Shown one piece after another: positions 6,568 through 16,321 of a stretch of DNA of 64,000 nucleotides. The translations under genes and the position numbers were made by a program. The stretch's first letter is position 1. The number at the start of each line of letters is the position of its first letter. Source of the stretch: Leifsonia xyli subsp. xyli str. CTCB07. GTDB lineage: Bacteria > Actinomycetota > Actinomycetes > Actinomycetales > Microbacteriaceae. The DNA lies in the NCBI RefSeq assembly GCF_000007665.1, contig NC_006087.1, positions 2,480,001 through 2,544,000 on the forward strand, read 5' to 3'. Below the pieces are notes generated by a model, which did no database searches, had not been told where the DNA came from, and was given only the letters and a program-made list of their open reading frames with translations.

Positions 6568-8280
6568 GTGAAGAGAAAACACGCTCAAGCCACGCTGAAT
6601 ATGTCCGCGATACCCCGATCGTGGCATAGAACAGGAATGGTTCACGACGGGACAGACATCACAATTCACGACGGGAGGCAACAGAAGCTGCGCCGCAGCG
6701 CAGGGTTCGGGATCGCCGCCTCGATTATCGCCCTCAGCGTCACCCTCATCGGTGGGACCGCAGCCAACGCTGCCACCGGCACCATCACCCCGGACTCGGG
6801 TTCGGTGAGCGGCTGCACCAGCACCACCATCGACATCCCCATGCTCAACGGTGACGTCCATTCCACGAAGGACGCGATCGGCGGTGTATTCCTGGGCGAC
6901 GATGGAAACATCTACAACCGCGCCGGTTCTCGCATCGCCGCCCCCGCCGGCGTTACCTTCACCGACGTGTCTGCCGTCTCCGACAAGCGCGACGGAGTCT
7001 GGACGATCGGGGCCATCTCGACAGACGGATCCGCCTACGCATCCGTCAACAGCGGCGCGTTTACCCGGGTGGACGTGCCGACCCCGGCGAAGACCGCTGA
7101 CGGCATCGCATTCCTCGGGTCAGACGGCAACGTCTACGGCCGCCAGGGAACACGTCTCAACGCACCGGCAGGTGTGCAGTTCACGAGCATCTCCGCATCG
7201 ATCAGCCCTCAGGGCACCTGGGCTATCGGAGCGATCGCTACGGACGGATCCGCCTACACCTCTTGGGACATGGGCACCCTCACCAGGCTGAACGTTCCCG
7301 CACCCGCCACGACTGAGGGTGGCGTCGTCTACCTCGGCTCCGACGGAAATGTGTACGAGCGAAACGGCAACCGTATCGCCGCCCCCGCCGGCGTCACGTT
7401 CCGGAGCATCGATTCATCGATCAATAACAACGGTGCCTACGCCATCGGCGCAGTCACCGCGGACGGAACCGCGTACTCCTCCTGGGACAAGGGCACTTTC
7501 GCCCGGGTCAACGTCCCGGCGCCCGCGACCGCGGCCGGCGGAGTCGGATTCCTCGGCTCGGACGGAAACCTGTATGGGCGAAACGGGCAGCGCGTCGTCG
7601 CCGCCGCCGCCGGTGTGACGTTCAAGAGCGGATCCTCTTTCGTCGAGAACAACAGCGCTTGGGTCATCGGCGGCATTGCCGCCGACGGCGCCGCCTACAC
7701 GTCGTATAACTTCGCGACCCTTTCGAAGGTCCGCACGACGGCCCCGACTGTGACGGGTGTCTCGTTCGGTGGCGCTCCGGCTGCGTCGTTCACGCGCGCT
7801 GGCACCAACGTGACGGCCGTCACTCCCGCACACGCTGCGGGTGCGGTCGATGTGAGCGTGACCACCAACACGGGCGGCGTCTTCCGTCTCCCGCAGTCGT
7901 TCACGTTCACCGCGGACGTCGTGCCGGAGCCGGTCAAGCCGGAGTCCGTCGGCGACCTCCAGGTGGTCGGCCCCGACGAGGACGGCGCATACGTCCTCTC
8001 CGGCACCGGCGACCCTGCCGGTGAGGTCACCGTGACCGACGCCGACGGCAACATCGTCGGAACCGCGACCCCGGACGCCGGCGGCTCCTGGTCGGTCACG
8101 ATCCCCGCGGGCACGAAGATGCCGCTCACCATCACTCAGACGGTTGACGGCGTCACCTCCGACGGAGTGACCTACAACGAGGCACCGCTCCCGATCATCT
8201 CGATCGGAGTTGGCGCCGCATCCGCTGCCGCGATCGGTGGCATCGCGTTCCTCCGGATCCGCCGCCGCCGCACGGTCTAA
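6568..8280 (+). CDS. Secreted, membrane-anchored surface protein with tandem repeats
   Basis: 570 aa from GTG 6568; ATGs at 6601 and 6637 are alternative starts. A signal peptide (FGIAASIIALSVTLIGGTA, cleaved near ANAA) is followed by four repeats of about 65 residues, each with a core like FLGSDGNVYGRQGTRL, APAGV and a later AIGAIATDGSAYTSW, suggesting a beta-propeller or solenoid. Then come an IPT/TIG-like segment (APTVTGVSFGGAPAA) and an Ig-like domain (GDPAGEVTVTDADG, GSWSVTIPAGT). The C-terminus is one hydrophobic segment plus RIRRRR, a tail anchor without LPxTG. Likely an adhesin or wall-associated protein; exact role unknown. A terminator follows at 8300-8348. Confidence 0.7.
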   Translation: MKRKHAQATLNMSAIPRSWHRTGMVHDGTDITIHDGRQQKLRRSAGFGIAASIIALSVTLIGGTAANAATGTITPDSGSVSGCTSTTIDIPMLNGDVHSTKDAIGGVFLGDDGNIYNRAGSRIAAPAGVTFTDVSAVSDKRDGVWTIGAISTDGSAYASVNSGAFTRVDVPTPAKTADGIAFLGSDGNVYGRQGTRLNAPAGVQFTSISASISPQGTWAIGAIATDGSAYTSWDMGTLTRLNVPAPATTEGGVVYLGSDGNVYERNGNRIAAPAGVTFRSIDSSINNNGAYAIGAVTADGTAYSSWDKGTFARVNVPAPATAAGGVGFLGSDGNLYGRNGQRVVAAAAGVTFKSGSSFVENNSAWVIGGIAADGAAYTSYNFATLSKVRTTAPTVTGVSFGGAPAASFTRAGTNVTAVTPAHAAGAVDVSVTTNTGGVFRLPQSFTFTADVVPEPVKPESVGDLQVVGPDEDGAYVLSGTGDPAGEVTVTDADGNIVGTATPDAGGSWSVTIPAGTKMPLTITQTVDGVTSDGVTYNEAPLPIISIGVGAASAAAIGGIAFLRIRRRRTV

Positions 8281-8299
8281 TCCGGACAGCCTGTTCCAC

Positions 8300-8348
8300 A
8301 AGAGCCTTCCCCGGCGCCGCTCCCACGAGCGCGCAGGGGAAGGCTCTT
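8300..8348 (+). terminator. Terminator of the surface-protein gene
   Basis: AAGAGCCTTCCCC and GGGGAAGGCTCTT are perfectly complementary 13-bp arms around a 23-nt loop, starting 20 bp after the stop codon. Confidence 0.75.
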
Positions 8349-8415
8349 CAGGTACCTGGATTGCCCAGGGAAGCCCGGTCATAGATCGACGGACAGTGCG
8401 GGCCCGGCCCCGGCC

Positions 8416-8823
8416 ATGCAGGCAAGGCGTAGAGAGCGGGGCGCTCCGCGCTGCTCGAGTGCGACGACCGGGATCCGACGCCGCAACCGAGAGAGAGCCG
8501 CCACCTCAACGATTCGGGATCCTTGGTCAGCCTTCGGTGCCGTGGCTCTGACAGCGATCTTGACGGCCTCAATCGCGGGACCGGCGGCAGCCACCGGTTC
8601 TCCCGAACCCGGACGGCTCGGTGGCCAGCCCGCGTCCCCTCCGGTTTCGGACGATGCCGCGAAAGCGCCGTTCCCGGCCGATCCGGCCCCTGAGAGTGGA
8701 CCGATCTCCGCGTCGGCGGTGGAGAAAGCGCGTCAGAGCATCCCCATCGTGGGCGGGACCGAACTGCAGTTCCCCGATGAAACCCGCGGAATAGCACCAG
8801 ATGCGAGTCTCCTGAGCGAGTAA
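8416..8823 (+). pseudogene. Second Pat-1-like protease gene, 5' remnant
   Basis: 135 aa. A hydrophobic segment (AFGAVALTAILTASIAG, cleaved near AAA) and a Pro/Ala-rich stretch lead to IPIVGGTELQFPDET, which matches the mature N-terminus of the protease at 383-1348 (MIVGGTELQFPGNTE). After that the similarity ends and a stop follows within 20 codons, so the whole catalytic domain is gone. The break lies about 145 bp before the recombinase module, which may have inserted there. The start codon is uncertain. Confidence 0.65.
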
Positions 8824-8929
8824 GGCTGCCGAGAGGTTCGCCGTAACGGAGTGATCTCCTCTCTTGGCTTGCGCCTGAACCGGTCCGTCGCGTTTAATGC
8901 GATTTAGTCGCGTTAGATGGGAGTCTTTG

Positions 8930-10046
8930 ATGCGCGAACCTATACCGGATGGCGCGTCCGCGCTGCACTTGGTCGACGTCGTCGCGTTCCTCCGAGAGGA
9001 TGCCGCGGTGTTCGAGGCGATGCTTGAGGGTTGGACGGCGCAGCAGGTCGGTGGTCGCCGATTGCAGCCGGAGACGGCAGCTGATCGGCTCCGGGTCGTG
9101 CGCCGGTTCCAGCAGCACGCGCAGTCGTGGCCGGGGGGAGTGGTCGGCCGCGATGCTGGACGAGTGGATGCTGGATCTCGTCTCGGTGCATAGGCTCGCG
9201 GCATCGACGATGCGGCATTACCAGCTGGCGATCGGGTGATTCTGTGACTTCATTTGCTCTCCGCACTACGGCTGGGTGCGCGAGTGCGAGGACCGTTTCG
9301 GCACGCACCCGATCCAGATCTGCCACGACTGGAACACCCGTCCGCATGTCCAGGAGAACGAGGGCGACCCGCGGCGACGGCCGCTGACCCGGGGTGAGCT
9401 GCAGCGGCTATTCGACCGTGCCGACGAGGAGGTCGAAGCGCGGCTGGCGGCCGGGCGCAAAGGGGCGGCGGCCGCGTACCGGGACGCGACGCTGCTGAAG
9501 GTCGTCTACGGCTGGGGCTTGCGTTCTCACGAGGCGATCATGCTCGATACCGTGGACCTGTTCCGGAACCCGAAGGTGTCGGCCTTCGGGGAACTCGGGA
9601 TGCTGCGGGTCCGGTTCGGGAAGTCCTCGCGCGGCGGGCCACCGAAGTTGCGCACTGTGGCGTCGGTGGTGCCGTGGGCGGTGACCGCGCTGCAGGACTA
9701 CCTGGAGAACATGCTGCCGCTCATGCGCACCGGGACGAGCAGCGCGATGTGGTTCTCCGAACGGTCCCGCCGTCTCGGCGTCCGCGCAATCGGCGACCGC
9801 TTCGCCCGCTACCGCGATGAGCTCGGTCTCGACTCCCGATTGACGCCGCATTGCTTGCGGCACTCGTACGCGACCCACCTGATCGAGGACGGCCACGACC
9901 CAGTGTTCGTCCAGCGGCAGCTCGGGCACGTCTACCAGTCCACTACCTCGATCTACACCCACGTCTCGGAGGACTTCGCTAACCGGCTGCTGCAGGCGGC
10001 GCTGACGAACATCCCTGAGCTGAACACCCTGGAGGTGACCCCATGA
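8930..10046 (+). pseudogene. Tyrosine recombinase (phage-type integrase), frameshift plus nonsense
   Basis: ATG 8930 (GGGAG at 8919-8923). The N-terminal core-binding part runs to a G6 tract at 9133-9138, where one extra G shifts the frame (restored reading WPGEWSAAMLDEWMLDLVS). A TGA at 9237-9239 follows, probably once Trp. From 9240 the catalytic domain is complete: GWGLRSHEAI (Arg), HCLRHSYATHLI (H-x-x-R), RQLGHVYQSTTSIYTHV (His and Tyr nucleophile). The stop overlaps the next start (ATGA). The intact sequence would be about 370 aa. First gene of a coupled module. Confidence 0.8.
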
Positions 10047-10387
10047 CCGAGTCGATCGGCTACGACTGGCGGCTGCGCGAGCAGATGGCCGCCGCCGGCC
10101 TGTTCCACGCCACCAAGCTGATGCCCGAGTTGGAGGCCCGCGGCATCCACCTCTCGCCGAGCCAAGTGCATCGACTGGTGTCCGAACGACCGGAACGACT
10201 GAACCTGCACGTCCTAGTCGCGCTCACCGACATCCTCTGCTGCACTGCGGACGACCTCATTGTTCCCGTCAATCTCGGGGCCGCCCGCCGCGCGACTGAG
10301 GCGGCGACGGGGACCGACACCGCCACGACCGCGATCCGCGCCCGTGGCCTCCGACCACAGCGGGCACACTTGACCGACCAGTCGTGA
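10043..10387 (+). CDS. XRE/Cro-C1-type DNA-binding protein of the recombinase module
   Basis: 114 aa, intact. ATG overlaps the integrase stop (ATGA, 10043-10046). The fold is suggested by MAAAGLFHATKLMPELEARG, LSPSQVHRLVSERPER and LNLHVLVALTDILCCTADDL, the usual helix order of a Cro/C1 domain. The tail is Ala/Thr-rich. It could regulate the module or act as an accessory DNA-bending factor for recombination. The next gene begins at GTG 10384 and overlaps its stop codon, so all three genes would be translated together. Confidence 0.7.
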   Translation: MTESIGYDWRLREQMAAAGLFHATKLMPELEARGIHLSPSQVHRLVSERPERLNLHVLVALTDILCCTADDLIVPVNLGAARRATEAATGTDTATTAIRARGLRPQRAHLTDQS

Positions 10388-12024
10388 GCCTGAACTAGGA
10401 CGACTCGTGCGTGCTCTGCACGCCAGGCCGCTCGCGGCGCCGGCGCCTCAGCCTGTGCAGCGAGTGCCCTCGCGTTCACGGACCCCAGATCCTCTCCACG
10501 CTCTCGACGCTGCTCGGCTACTTGGTCCCGAGGGCGCTCATCGGTGTGAGCCGGGCGATCGTCGTCGCCGCCCCAACGATGCTCGTCCGCCTGGAACTCC
10601 TCGCCGAGCTCACCGTCGGCCACCGCTACCGTGGGCCGCGGCAGCGACTGGACGCTCTCGATCAGGAACTCGCTGCGCTGGGTCTACCGGCCGTGACCGA
10701 TCGTGTCGCCACCACGCATCCGGCGCGAGCGCGGCCGACATGCGCCCACCCCGACCGGATCGTCGCCGGAATCGTTCACGACGTCCGCTACTGCGAGTAC
10801 TGCTGGCGCCGCACCCCACAGACCCGACGCCCCTGCGTGCGATGCGGGCACCTCGACCATGCGAATAGAGACGGGCTCTGCAAACCGTGCCGAGCAACCG
10901 ACGCGATCGAGCGCCTGTTCGGCTCCGACCTGGAGCTGAGCCGCCCCGATCTGCTCCCACTGCTCACACACCTTCAGGCCGCCTCGCCGTCATAAATCCT
11001 GCGGGCGATCAAGTCCCGCGACGCCTGGGCCAAGATCGAACGGGCGATCACGCTCCCGCCGCTCACCCACGACGCCCTCGACGCTCTTGGGACACCGGCG
11101 GCGACCGCGCATAACCGTTCGCTCCTCGTCGCCGTCGGTGTTCTCCCGGTCCGCGACGAGAACGCCGCGAAGCTACAGCAATGGGCGCACGGGCAGCTCC
11201 GCAAACTGCCGCACCGCGCCGACCAGCTCGCCGTCACGGTATTCATCCGCTGGAGTCAAGAACGCCGCCGTCGCGGCTCGCACACGACGGCCACCCAGAC
11301 GGCCAACGACAAACGCGAGCTCCGCATCGTTCTGGACTTCATCACGTTCCTCAACCAGCAATCACGGACGGTCGCGACTGCCACCCAGTCCGACCTCGAC
11401 GCGTGGATGACGACTGCGTCCGCTGACGCATTCCGCACCCGTGGTCTCGTCCGATGGTGCGCCGCATCGGGCACCAACCGGAGGCTTGCCCCGCCGAGCA
11501 AGGAGCGTTTCGCGTTCCGGATCGGAGGCAGCCTCGGCGCCGAGAACGAAGCGGCTCTCCGCCGGGCGCTCACCGATCACAGCCTGGATCCCCGACTCAA
11601 ACTCGCGATCCTCCTGCTCACGGTCTACGGAATCCACACCCACCGGCTGACGAACCTGCGGCTCCGTAACTTCAGCGCAGAAGGCGTCCCTCGGGTCCGC
11701 CTCGACCGCGACTGGCTTGAGCTTCCGCAAGCTGCAGGGCCGTGGATTCGAGCGCTCCACGCCAACCCCGGCCTCGCTCACCGCAGCACGGGCGGGTGGT
11801 TGTTCCCCGGCTACCGTCATGGGCGCCCGCTCAGCCCATCGAGCCTGGCCGCGACCCTCCGCCAACACGGCCTCTCGCCCGCGAGAACCCACCAGGAATC
11901 CACGGCCAACATCATAAGCCAGGTGCCGCCGATCGTCGCGGCGCGCCTCCTCGGGGTCGCCGTCAGCACCGCAGCAGATTGGCACCGCCTCATCGCGACA
12001 AACACGATGGCCACCAAGCGATGA
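10384..12024 (+). pseudogene. Zinc-finger, catalytically degenerate recombinase-like protein
   Basis: One frame runs from GTG 10384 (GTGA overlap with the previous gene) to 12024, about 546 aa, cut by TAG at 10396-10398 and TAA at 10993-10995. Near the N-terminus is CVLC plus CSEC; around residues 120-175 a second Cys/His set reads CAHP, CEYCWRR, CVRCG, CKPC. The C-terminal third resembles a tyrosine-recombinase core (LLLTVYGIHTHRLTNLRL, GGWLFPGYRHGRPLSPSSL, ARLLGVAVSTAADWHRL), but the HxxR box reads ARTHQES and no nucleophilic Tyr is visible. It looks like an inactive partner of the integrase. Without the two stops it would be full length. Confidence 0.6.
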
Positions 12025-12063
12025 CCCACGTGCGCAACTCTCTCCGAGGCTCATATTGGAGGA

Positions 12064-12258
12064 GTGGGTACTCGTTGGGAACGGTGCTGTGCTTCGTGCG
12101 GCACACCGCTGACGGCCAGCCGGTCGCCGCGCGCCCGATACTGCTCGAACGTCTGCCTCGCTCGCGCCTACCGGGCTCGGAAGAACACCGCCACGGTCAC
12201 CCACTCGCCTTCGACGAGATCCGGTACGTCCGCGACCCGGACTTCCCGCGCGCTGTAA
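12064..12258 (+). CDS. Small CxxC zinc-binding protein
   Basis: 64 aa from GTG 12064, with GGAGG immediately upstream. CCASCGTPL and RYCSNVCLARAYRARK form a C2-C2 knuckle. In the next frame, about 12310-12370, HCSPRCRQRDWRRHHR continues with a similar motif, so a longer two-knuckle protein may have been split by a frameshift. It follows the recombinase-like gene by 40 bp and is probably the fourth member of the module. Confidence 0.45.
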   Translation: MGTRWERCCASCGTPLTASRSPRARYCSNVCLARAYRARKNTATVTHSPSTRSGTSATRTSRAL

Positions 12259-12420
12259 GAAGCGACTCGACCGGGCCGATCATTCCCGGTGGTCCCCGGC
12301 TCCGTGCTGACGCGAAGCACTGCTCACCACGCTGCCGACAACGCGACTGGCGCAGACACCATCGCCCCCATCAGAACGATGACGCTGAGCGTCGCTCACG
12401 TCTAAGCAGGATGCGGCGAT

Positions 12421-12588
12421 GTGGATCAGCGTGAGATGACGGCGAACAAGATAGCGGCATTGTTCAACACATCACGGGCCGGGGCGTACCGGGCGGTTCG
12501 CCGGCACCGCGCGCGCCAGGAGACTCCTGAGGCGGGGAACAGCTTTCGACTCGATCCTGACTGTTGTGCCTCTGACCGAGTTGGGTGA
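12421..12588 (+). pseudogene. Possible recombinase HTH-tail fragment
   Basis: 55 aa: EMTANKIAALFNTSRAGAYR resembles the C-terminal helix-turn-helix of a serine resolvase or a similar DNA-binding tail. Nothing upstream extends it. The assignment rests on this one stretch. Confidence 0.25.
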
Positions 12589-12608
12589 GCGGTGTCAGGG
12601 CAGTCAAG

Positions 12609-12637
12609 CCCGTGAGCCGCCTGCGGCGTCTCACGGG
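12609..12637. terminator. Hairpin after the recombinase module
   Basis: CCCGTGAG (12609-12616) pairs perfectly with CTCACGGG (12630-12637); the 13-nt interval has further GC pairing potential. The rest of 12589-12846 shows no gene. Confidence 0.45.
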
Positions 12638-12846
12638 GTTCTTGGAGTGATCTCACGGCCGACGAGATGGTGGGGAGGAAGGTACGGCTGTGATGCAGTG
12701 GAAGCATTTTTGTGTGGTCGCCCCCGCCCCCGAGGGCTGTCAATGGCTTCTGAGGCCCACGCCAAACGGTCTCCGCAGTCGCCGCTTTTGAGTGTTGCGG
12801 TGCCGGGAGCGATTCTTCCTCCCGGTACCGCAGTTCGCTGGAGAGG

Positions 12847-14453
12847 TTATCCGTAGATACCCCAGCCCCCAAATGAGGAGCCTGCAGCTATTTGTCCGAC
12901 GCCAGCGACCTGGCCTACGGTGTTGTTGCCGTATAGGACGATGACTTTCCCTGTTGTAGTCATCCGCCCAGTGAGGGCGCTGGCAAGGCTATTCATCCCC
13001 ACGCCGATCTGCTGCCAGCTTGCAGGCGCGGTCTGGCCGAGAGCGATCGTCGCGCCCCATGCCCCGAAGACTTGGCCGGCGACGGCCTGACTGACACCGG
13101 CGAGCGTACCGTTGGTGACGCCCGCGAATATGCTTACGCGATCGTTTGTGATGGTCACCGTAGGCTCGGTAACGACACCGTTGCCGCCAGTTCCCATCGG
13201 TGCCCAATCCGAGAAACCTGATGTTGGCACTGACTGGGCTGCGCCGAAGATCCGGTAGTCGCTTGAAAGCGCGTAGACCGCGATACGACCGTCGGACGTA
13301 ACGACCACGTCAGGTCGGCCACGGAGCTTGACGGGTGTTGTACCGATTGGTTGCCAGGGGATGAACCCGCCGGTGACGTGGGTTTGGTTCGTTCCCGCAA
13401 CGGTCCCGGCACCGGTGGTGGCATAGAGGGCTATGGCACCGTTCTTCACGATCGCTTTAGGATCGCTGTTGATGTCCCCGCCGCCCGTAGCGATCGGACC
13501 CCAAGCGCTGAATGCGCCGCCCGTCACCGACTGACTGGAACCCACAATCGTGTTGCTGTCCGTCCGCGCATACGCGGCGAGCAGTCCCGTTTCTGGCACC
13601 CAAACCACAGCCGGCCTACCCACCAGAGTGCCAATCTGGTTCGCGACGACAGACCATGCTGGGAACGCTGCCCCCGCATAGGGCTGTACCGTTCCCCAGA
13701 GATTGCCATCAGCTCGAATTGTGTACAGGCCGGTGCGATCGTTTGGTAGAGCGACCGTTGTCACGCCATTCACGGAAGTTTTCGCCGGAGGCGTGGTTGG
13801 AACTGCACCAGCCGATGAGATGTTCAATGTGCCGCGTGCGCTGCTGAAGTCGATGTGAACGTGGTGGCAGCCGTCGCTGAATTCGCTGCTGAGGTTGGAT
13901 AGGCCGTATGTGCCCGGGAGTGTACCGGATCGGCATTGGCTCTGTCCGACATGCATGTTGCTCGGCAGGAAGCTGTTAAGTGTGCGCAGCAGACCTATCG
14001 ATGCGGAGTTCGCACCGTCGAGAGCCACGTCGTTTATCGCACCGAAGTCGATCGCAATCACGGGCTTCTGGCAATGCCACGGGCTGGGGTTGCATTGGTG
14101 CAGATGTACCTACCGTCGTTGGCGCACCAACGGTTCAGGTCGGTGAGCTGGACTTTGGAGTAGGTGCGCGTGACCACCACGAGAGTTTGCAAAACCCGGG
14201 TATCGATGTTGCATTCAGGATGCCCAGTGATCGACCCATCGGCGATTCTTCCGATCTCGTTTCCGAAGATGCTTCCAGTGATGATTGTGGCTTCGGTGAG
14301 CTTGCCTGCGCTGCAGGCTGACATGAGCTCTGATGCGAGCACGGAGGGCGTGGAGGACACATTCGTGCAGGCCGCACCACAGCCTGCATCGCCGTAGGAG
14401 GCTTCGGATGCGACGAGAGGCATCCCCAACCCCAGCAGCACCCCAAAGGAGAG
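12847..14453 (-). pseudogene. Secreted PLL-type beta-propeller lectin, frameshifted
   Basis: N-terminal part (14058-14453): a hydrophobic leader (LLGLGMPLVASEAS), then a Cys-rich segment ending in RWCANDGRYICT. C-terminal part (12847-14061, frame +1): WHCQKPVIAIDFGA, then about six repeats such as GRPAVVWVPETGLLAAYAR and QSVTGGAFSAWGPI, the pattern of PLL/fucose-binding propellers. The frame is lost between about 14085 and 14110. The leader frame has no standard start codon before GTG 14453, so the start may be damaged as well. Such domains bind sugars; a role in plant-surface binding is speculative. Confidence 0.6.
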
Positions 14454-14499
14454 AATGATTCCTAAGGCTCGGCTTCGGAAGTTGCGGCGGCTGTTGTTC

Positions 14500-14883
14500 T
14501 TAGTCCGTATCGAGGGTCACCCCCACGCTGGAGCAGTCCTCGGCGAGAGCGTGCTGCGCATTCCCCATCGGTGTGACGTCGATCGTCCAGTCGCTCTTGA
14601 GCACAGCGACGTACTGGTTCACGTAGTCATTGGCGTGGGCGGCGAAAGCGTTCCAGTCAGAACTCGCAGCCGCGGCCGCGGTTTCGTCCGCTTGGAATCC
14701 AGCGAATGATTCTGCCCCGGTGATCGGACTGGTCGAGGTGGCAAGGAACGTGCACGCTGACACAACCTTGTCCCGACCCAACGTCGCCGCCCCGGCCGGC
14801 AGCGACGAGATCAGCAGCGCACCCCCGGCTACGAGGACAGCACAGCCACCTATCTCGGCCGTACTTTTCGTTCTGAGTTTCAT
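14500..14883 (-). CDS. Small secreted protein, unknown family
   Basis: 127 aa from ATG 14883 (AAAGGGGA nine bases upstream). Signal peptide: KLRTKSTAEIGG, then CAVLVAGGALLISSLPAGA, cleaved near GAA. The mature part is helical and Ala-rich (ADETAAAAASSDWNAFAAHA, NDYVNQYVAVLKSDW) with two cysteines that could form a disulfide. It ends 46 bp before the lectin gene on the same strand, so the two may be cotranscribed. I do not recognise the family. Confidence 0.65.
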   Translation of the reverse strand: MKLRTKSTAEIGGCAVLVAGGALLISSLPAGAATLGRDKVVSACTFLATSTSPITGAESFAGFQADETAAAAASSDWNAFAAHANDYVNQYVAVLKSDWTIDVTPMGNAQHALAEDCSSVGVTLDTD

Positions 14884-15259
14884 AGGTTCCCCTTTGTGAG
14901 AATTTAGTGTGAAATGTTGCAACAGAAATGTAGCGTAGAAGCACTCGTCCAGGCCTTGTGTGGACACATCCCGTAGCCGCGACAACCTCGCCGGCCCACC
15001 CATCGCAGCCTTTTGGGTCCGATCTTTGAGTGATCGGATGTGCAACTGGAGGAGTTCCGCGATTTCAAATAGCGCACATTTCCGATGGCAGCACCTGCAC
15101 AGCGAGTCTCATCCTCAGGCTGAACGACGACCACTATGTTCTACGTCAGAGCACAACAGATCTTCAACGAAACGGGCAGCACGTACTCGTTGGCCCCGAC
15201 GTTCTGAGAGGAATCGTGACCCTCGGCGCGCCACCAGGCCGTGTCCCAGGGAGCACACC
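14884..15259. other. Intergenic region, no gene supported
   Basis: Separates the secreted-protein gene from iolG. A plus-strand reading at 15080-15250 (LRLNDDHYVLRQSTTDLQRN) looks faintly coding but has no recognisable match or start; it could be a decayed fragment. Confidence 0.4.
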
Positions 15260-16279
15260 CTAGGCGTAGAAAGCGGGGCGCTCCGCCGGCGCGAAGGCGA
15301 TCGGGCCGGGCTCGGAGAGGGCGCGGACGCCGGCCTCGCAGGCGAGGGCGACGAGGTAGCCGTCCCAGGCGTTCGGGCCGGCGACGAGGGAGCCGTCGCG
15401 CACGGCATCCACCCACGCCTGCACCTGCGCGTCGTAGGCGCGGGCAAACCGGGTCGTGAAGCTGGTGTGCTCGGCGATGGAGAACCTCGCGTCCGACCAG
15501 CGCTGAAGCCCCGCAGGCTGACCGATGCGCGCGGTGCCGGTCTGGAAGACGGCCTCGGTGGCGACCTGGTAGCCGAACCGGACGCTGACGTTCATCTCGA
15601 CATCCACCAGCACACCGTTCCGCAGTTCGATGAGCACCAGGATGGGTTCCCGCAGCCGCTCCGGCGCCCGGTCGTTCCGGCGCGGGTACTTCACCTCGAC
15701 GCTGGCGACCGGAGAACCGGCCAGCCACGGCATGACGTCGAACTCGTGTACCACCGAGTCGGTGATCAGCATGCTCTGGGTGTAGCTCTCGGGCACCGAA
15801 GGGTTGCGGTGAACACCGCGCAAGAAGAGCAGCTCGCCAGCGTCGCCGGAGACGACCAGCTCGCGCAGGGCTCGGTACTCGTCGTCGAAGCGGCGCATGA
15901 AGCCGAGCTGGATGTGCGGGCGGTCGAGCGTCTGCTCCAGCTCCAGGACGCGCAGCGCCTCCGCGCTGTCCGGCGTCAGCGGTTTCTCGCACAGAACGGG
16001 CAGCCCAGCGGCGAGCGCGGGCACAAGCACCAGTTCGTGGAATTGCCCGGGAGTCGCGATGACCACGGCTTCGAGAGCGGAGGCGTCGAGAGCGTCGTCG
16101 AGGCTGGCGAAAGCCCGGGAGCCGGGAGCGGCCGCCGCCGCCGCAGCTCGACCGGCGTCCGGCTCCACGATCGCCGAGACGGTCGCACCGCTGATGACGC
16201 GGGTGATGCGCTGGATGTGATCGGCGCCCATCTGGCCGGCGCCGCCGACGCCGACGCGCAGATCCGGAGTGGTGGTCAT
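15260..16279 (-). CDS. iolG: Inositol 2-dehydrogenase (Gfo/Idh/MocA family)
   Basis: 339 aa. Oxidises myo-inositol to scyllo-inosose with NAD+, the first catabolic step. The Rossmann part has GGAGQMGADHIQRI (residues 11-24), AVVIATPGQFH and the family's EKP motif (LCEKPLTPDS). The second half has MLITDSVVHEFDVMPW with the catalytic Asp/His region. Length is normal and the frame is intact. It is the last gene of the inositol operon; upstream iolE ends 42 bp before its ATG. The gene could act on related inositols or sugars, but its place in the operon supports iolG. Confidence 0.88.
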   Translation of the reverse strand: MTTTPDLRVGVGGAGQMGADHIQRITRVISGATVSAIVEPDAGRAAAAAAAPGSRAFASLDDALDASALEAVVIATPGQFHELVLVPALAAGLPVLCEKPLTPDSAEALRVLELEQTLDRPHIQLGFMRRFDDEYRALRELVVSGDAGELLFLRGVHRNPSVPESYTQSMLITDSVVHEFDVMPWLAGSPVASVEVKYPRRNDRAPERLREPILVLIELRNGVLVDVEMNVSVRFGYQVATEAVFQTGTARIGQPAGLQRWSDARFSIAEHTSFTTRFARAYDAQVQAWVDAVRDGSLVAGPNAWDGYLVALACEAGVRALSEPGPIAFAPAERPAFYA

Positions 16280-16321
16280 GGTCGTGGACTCGTTTCGGTT
16301 GGGGGAGGTGGGTGAGGGCGG

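Noticed and set aside
15030..15263. Plus-strand ORF before iolG
   Set aside because: No ribosome site or recognisable family; noted only as possible decayed sequence.
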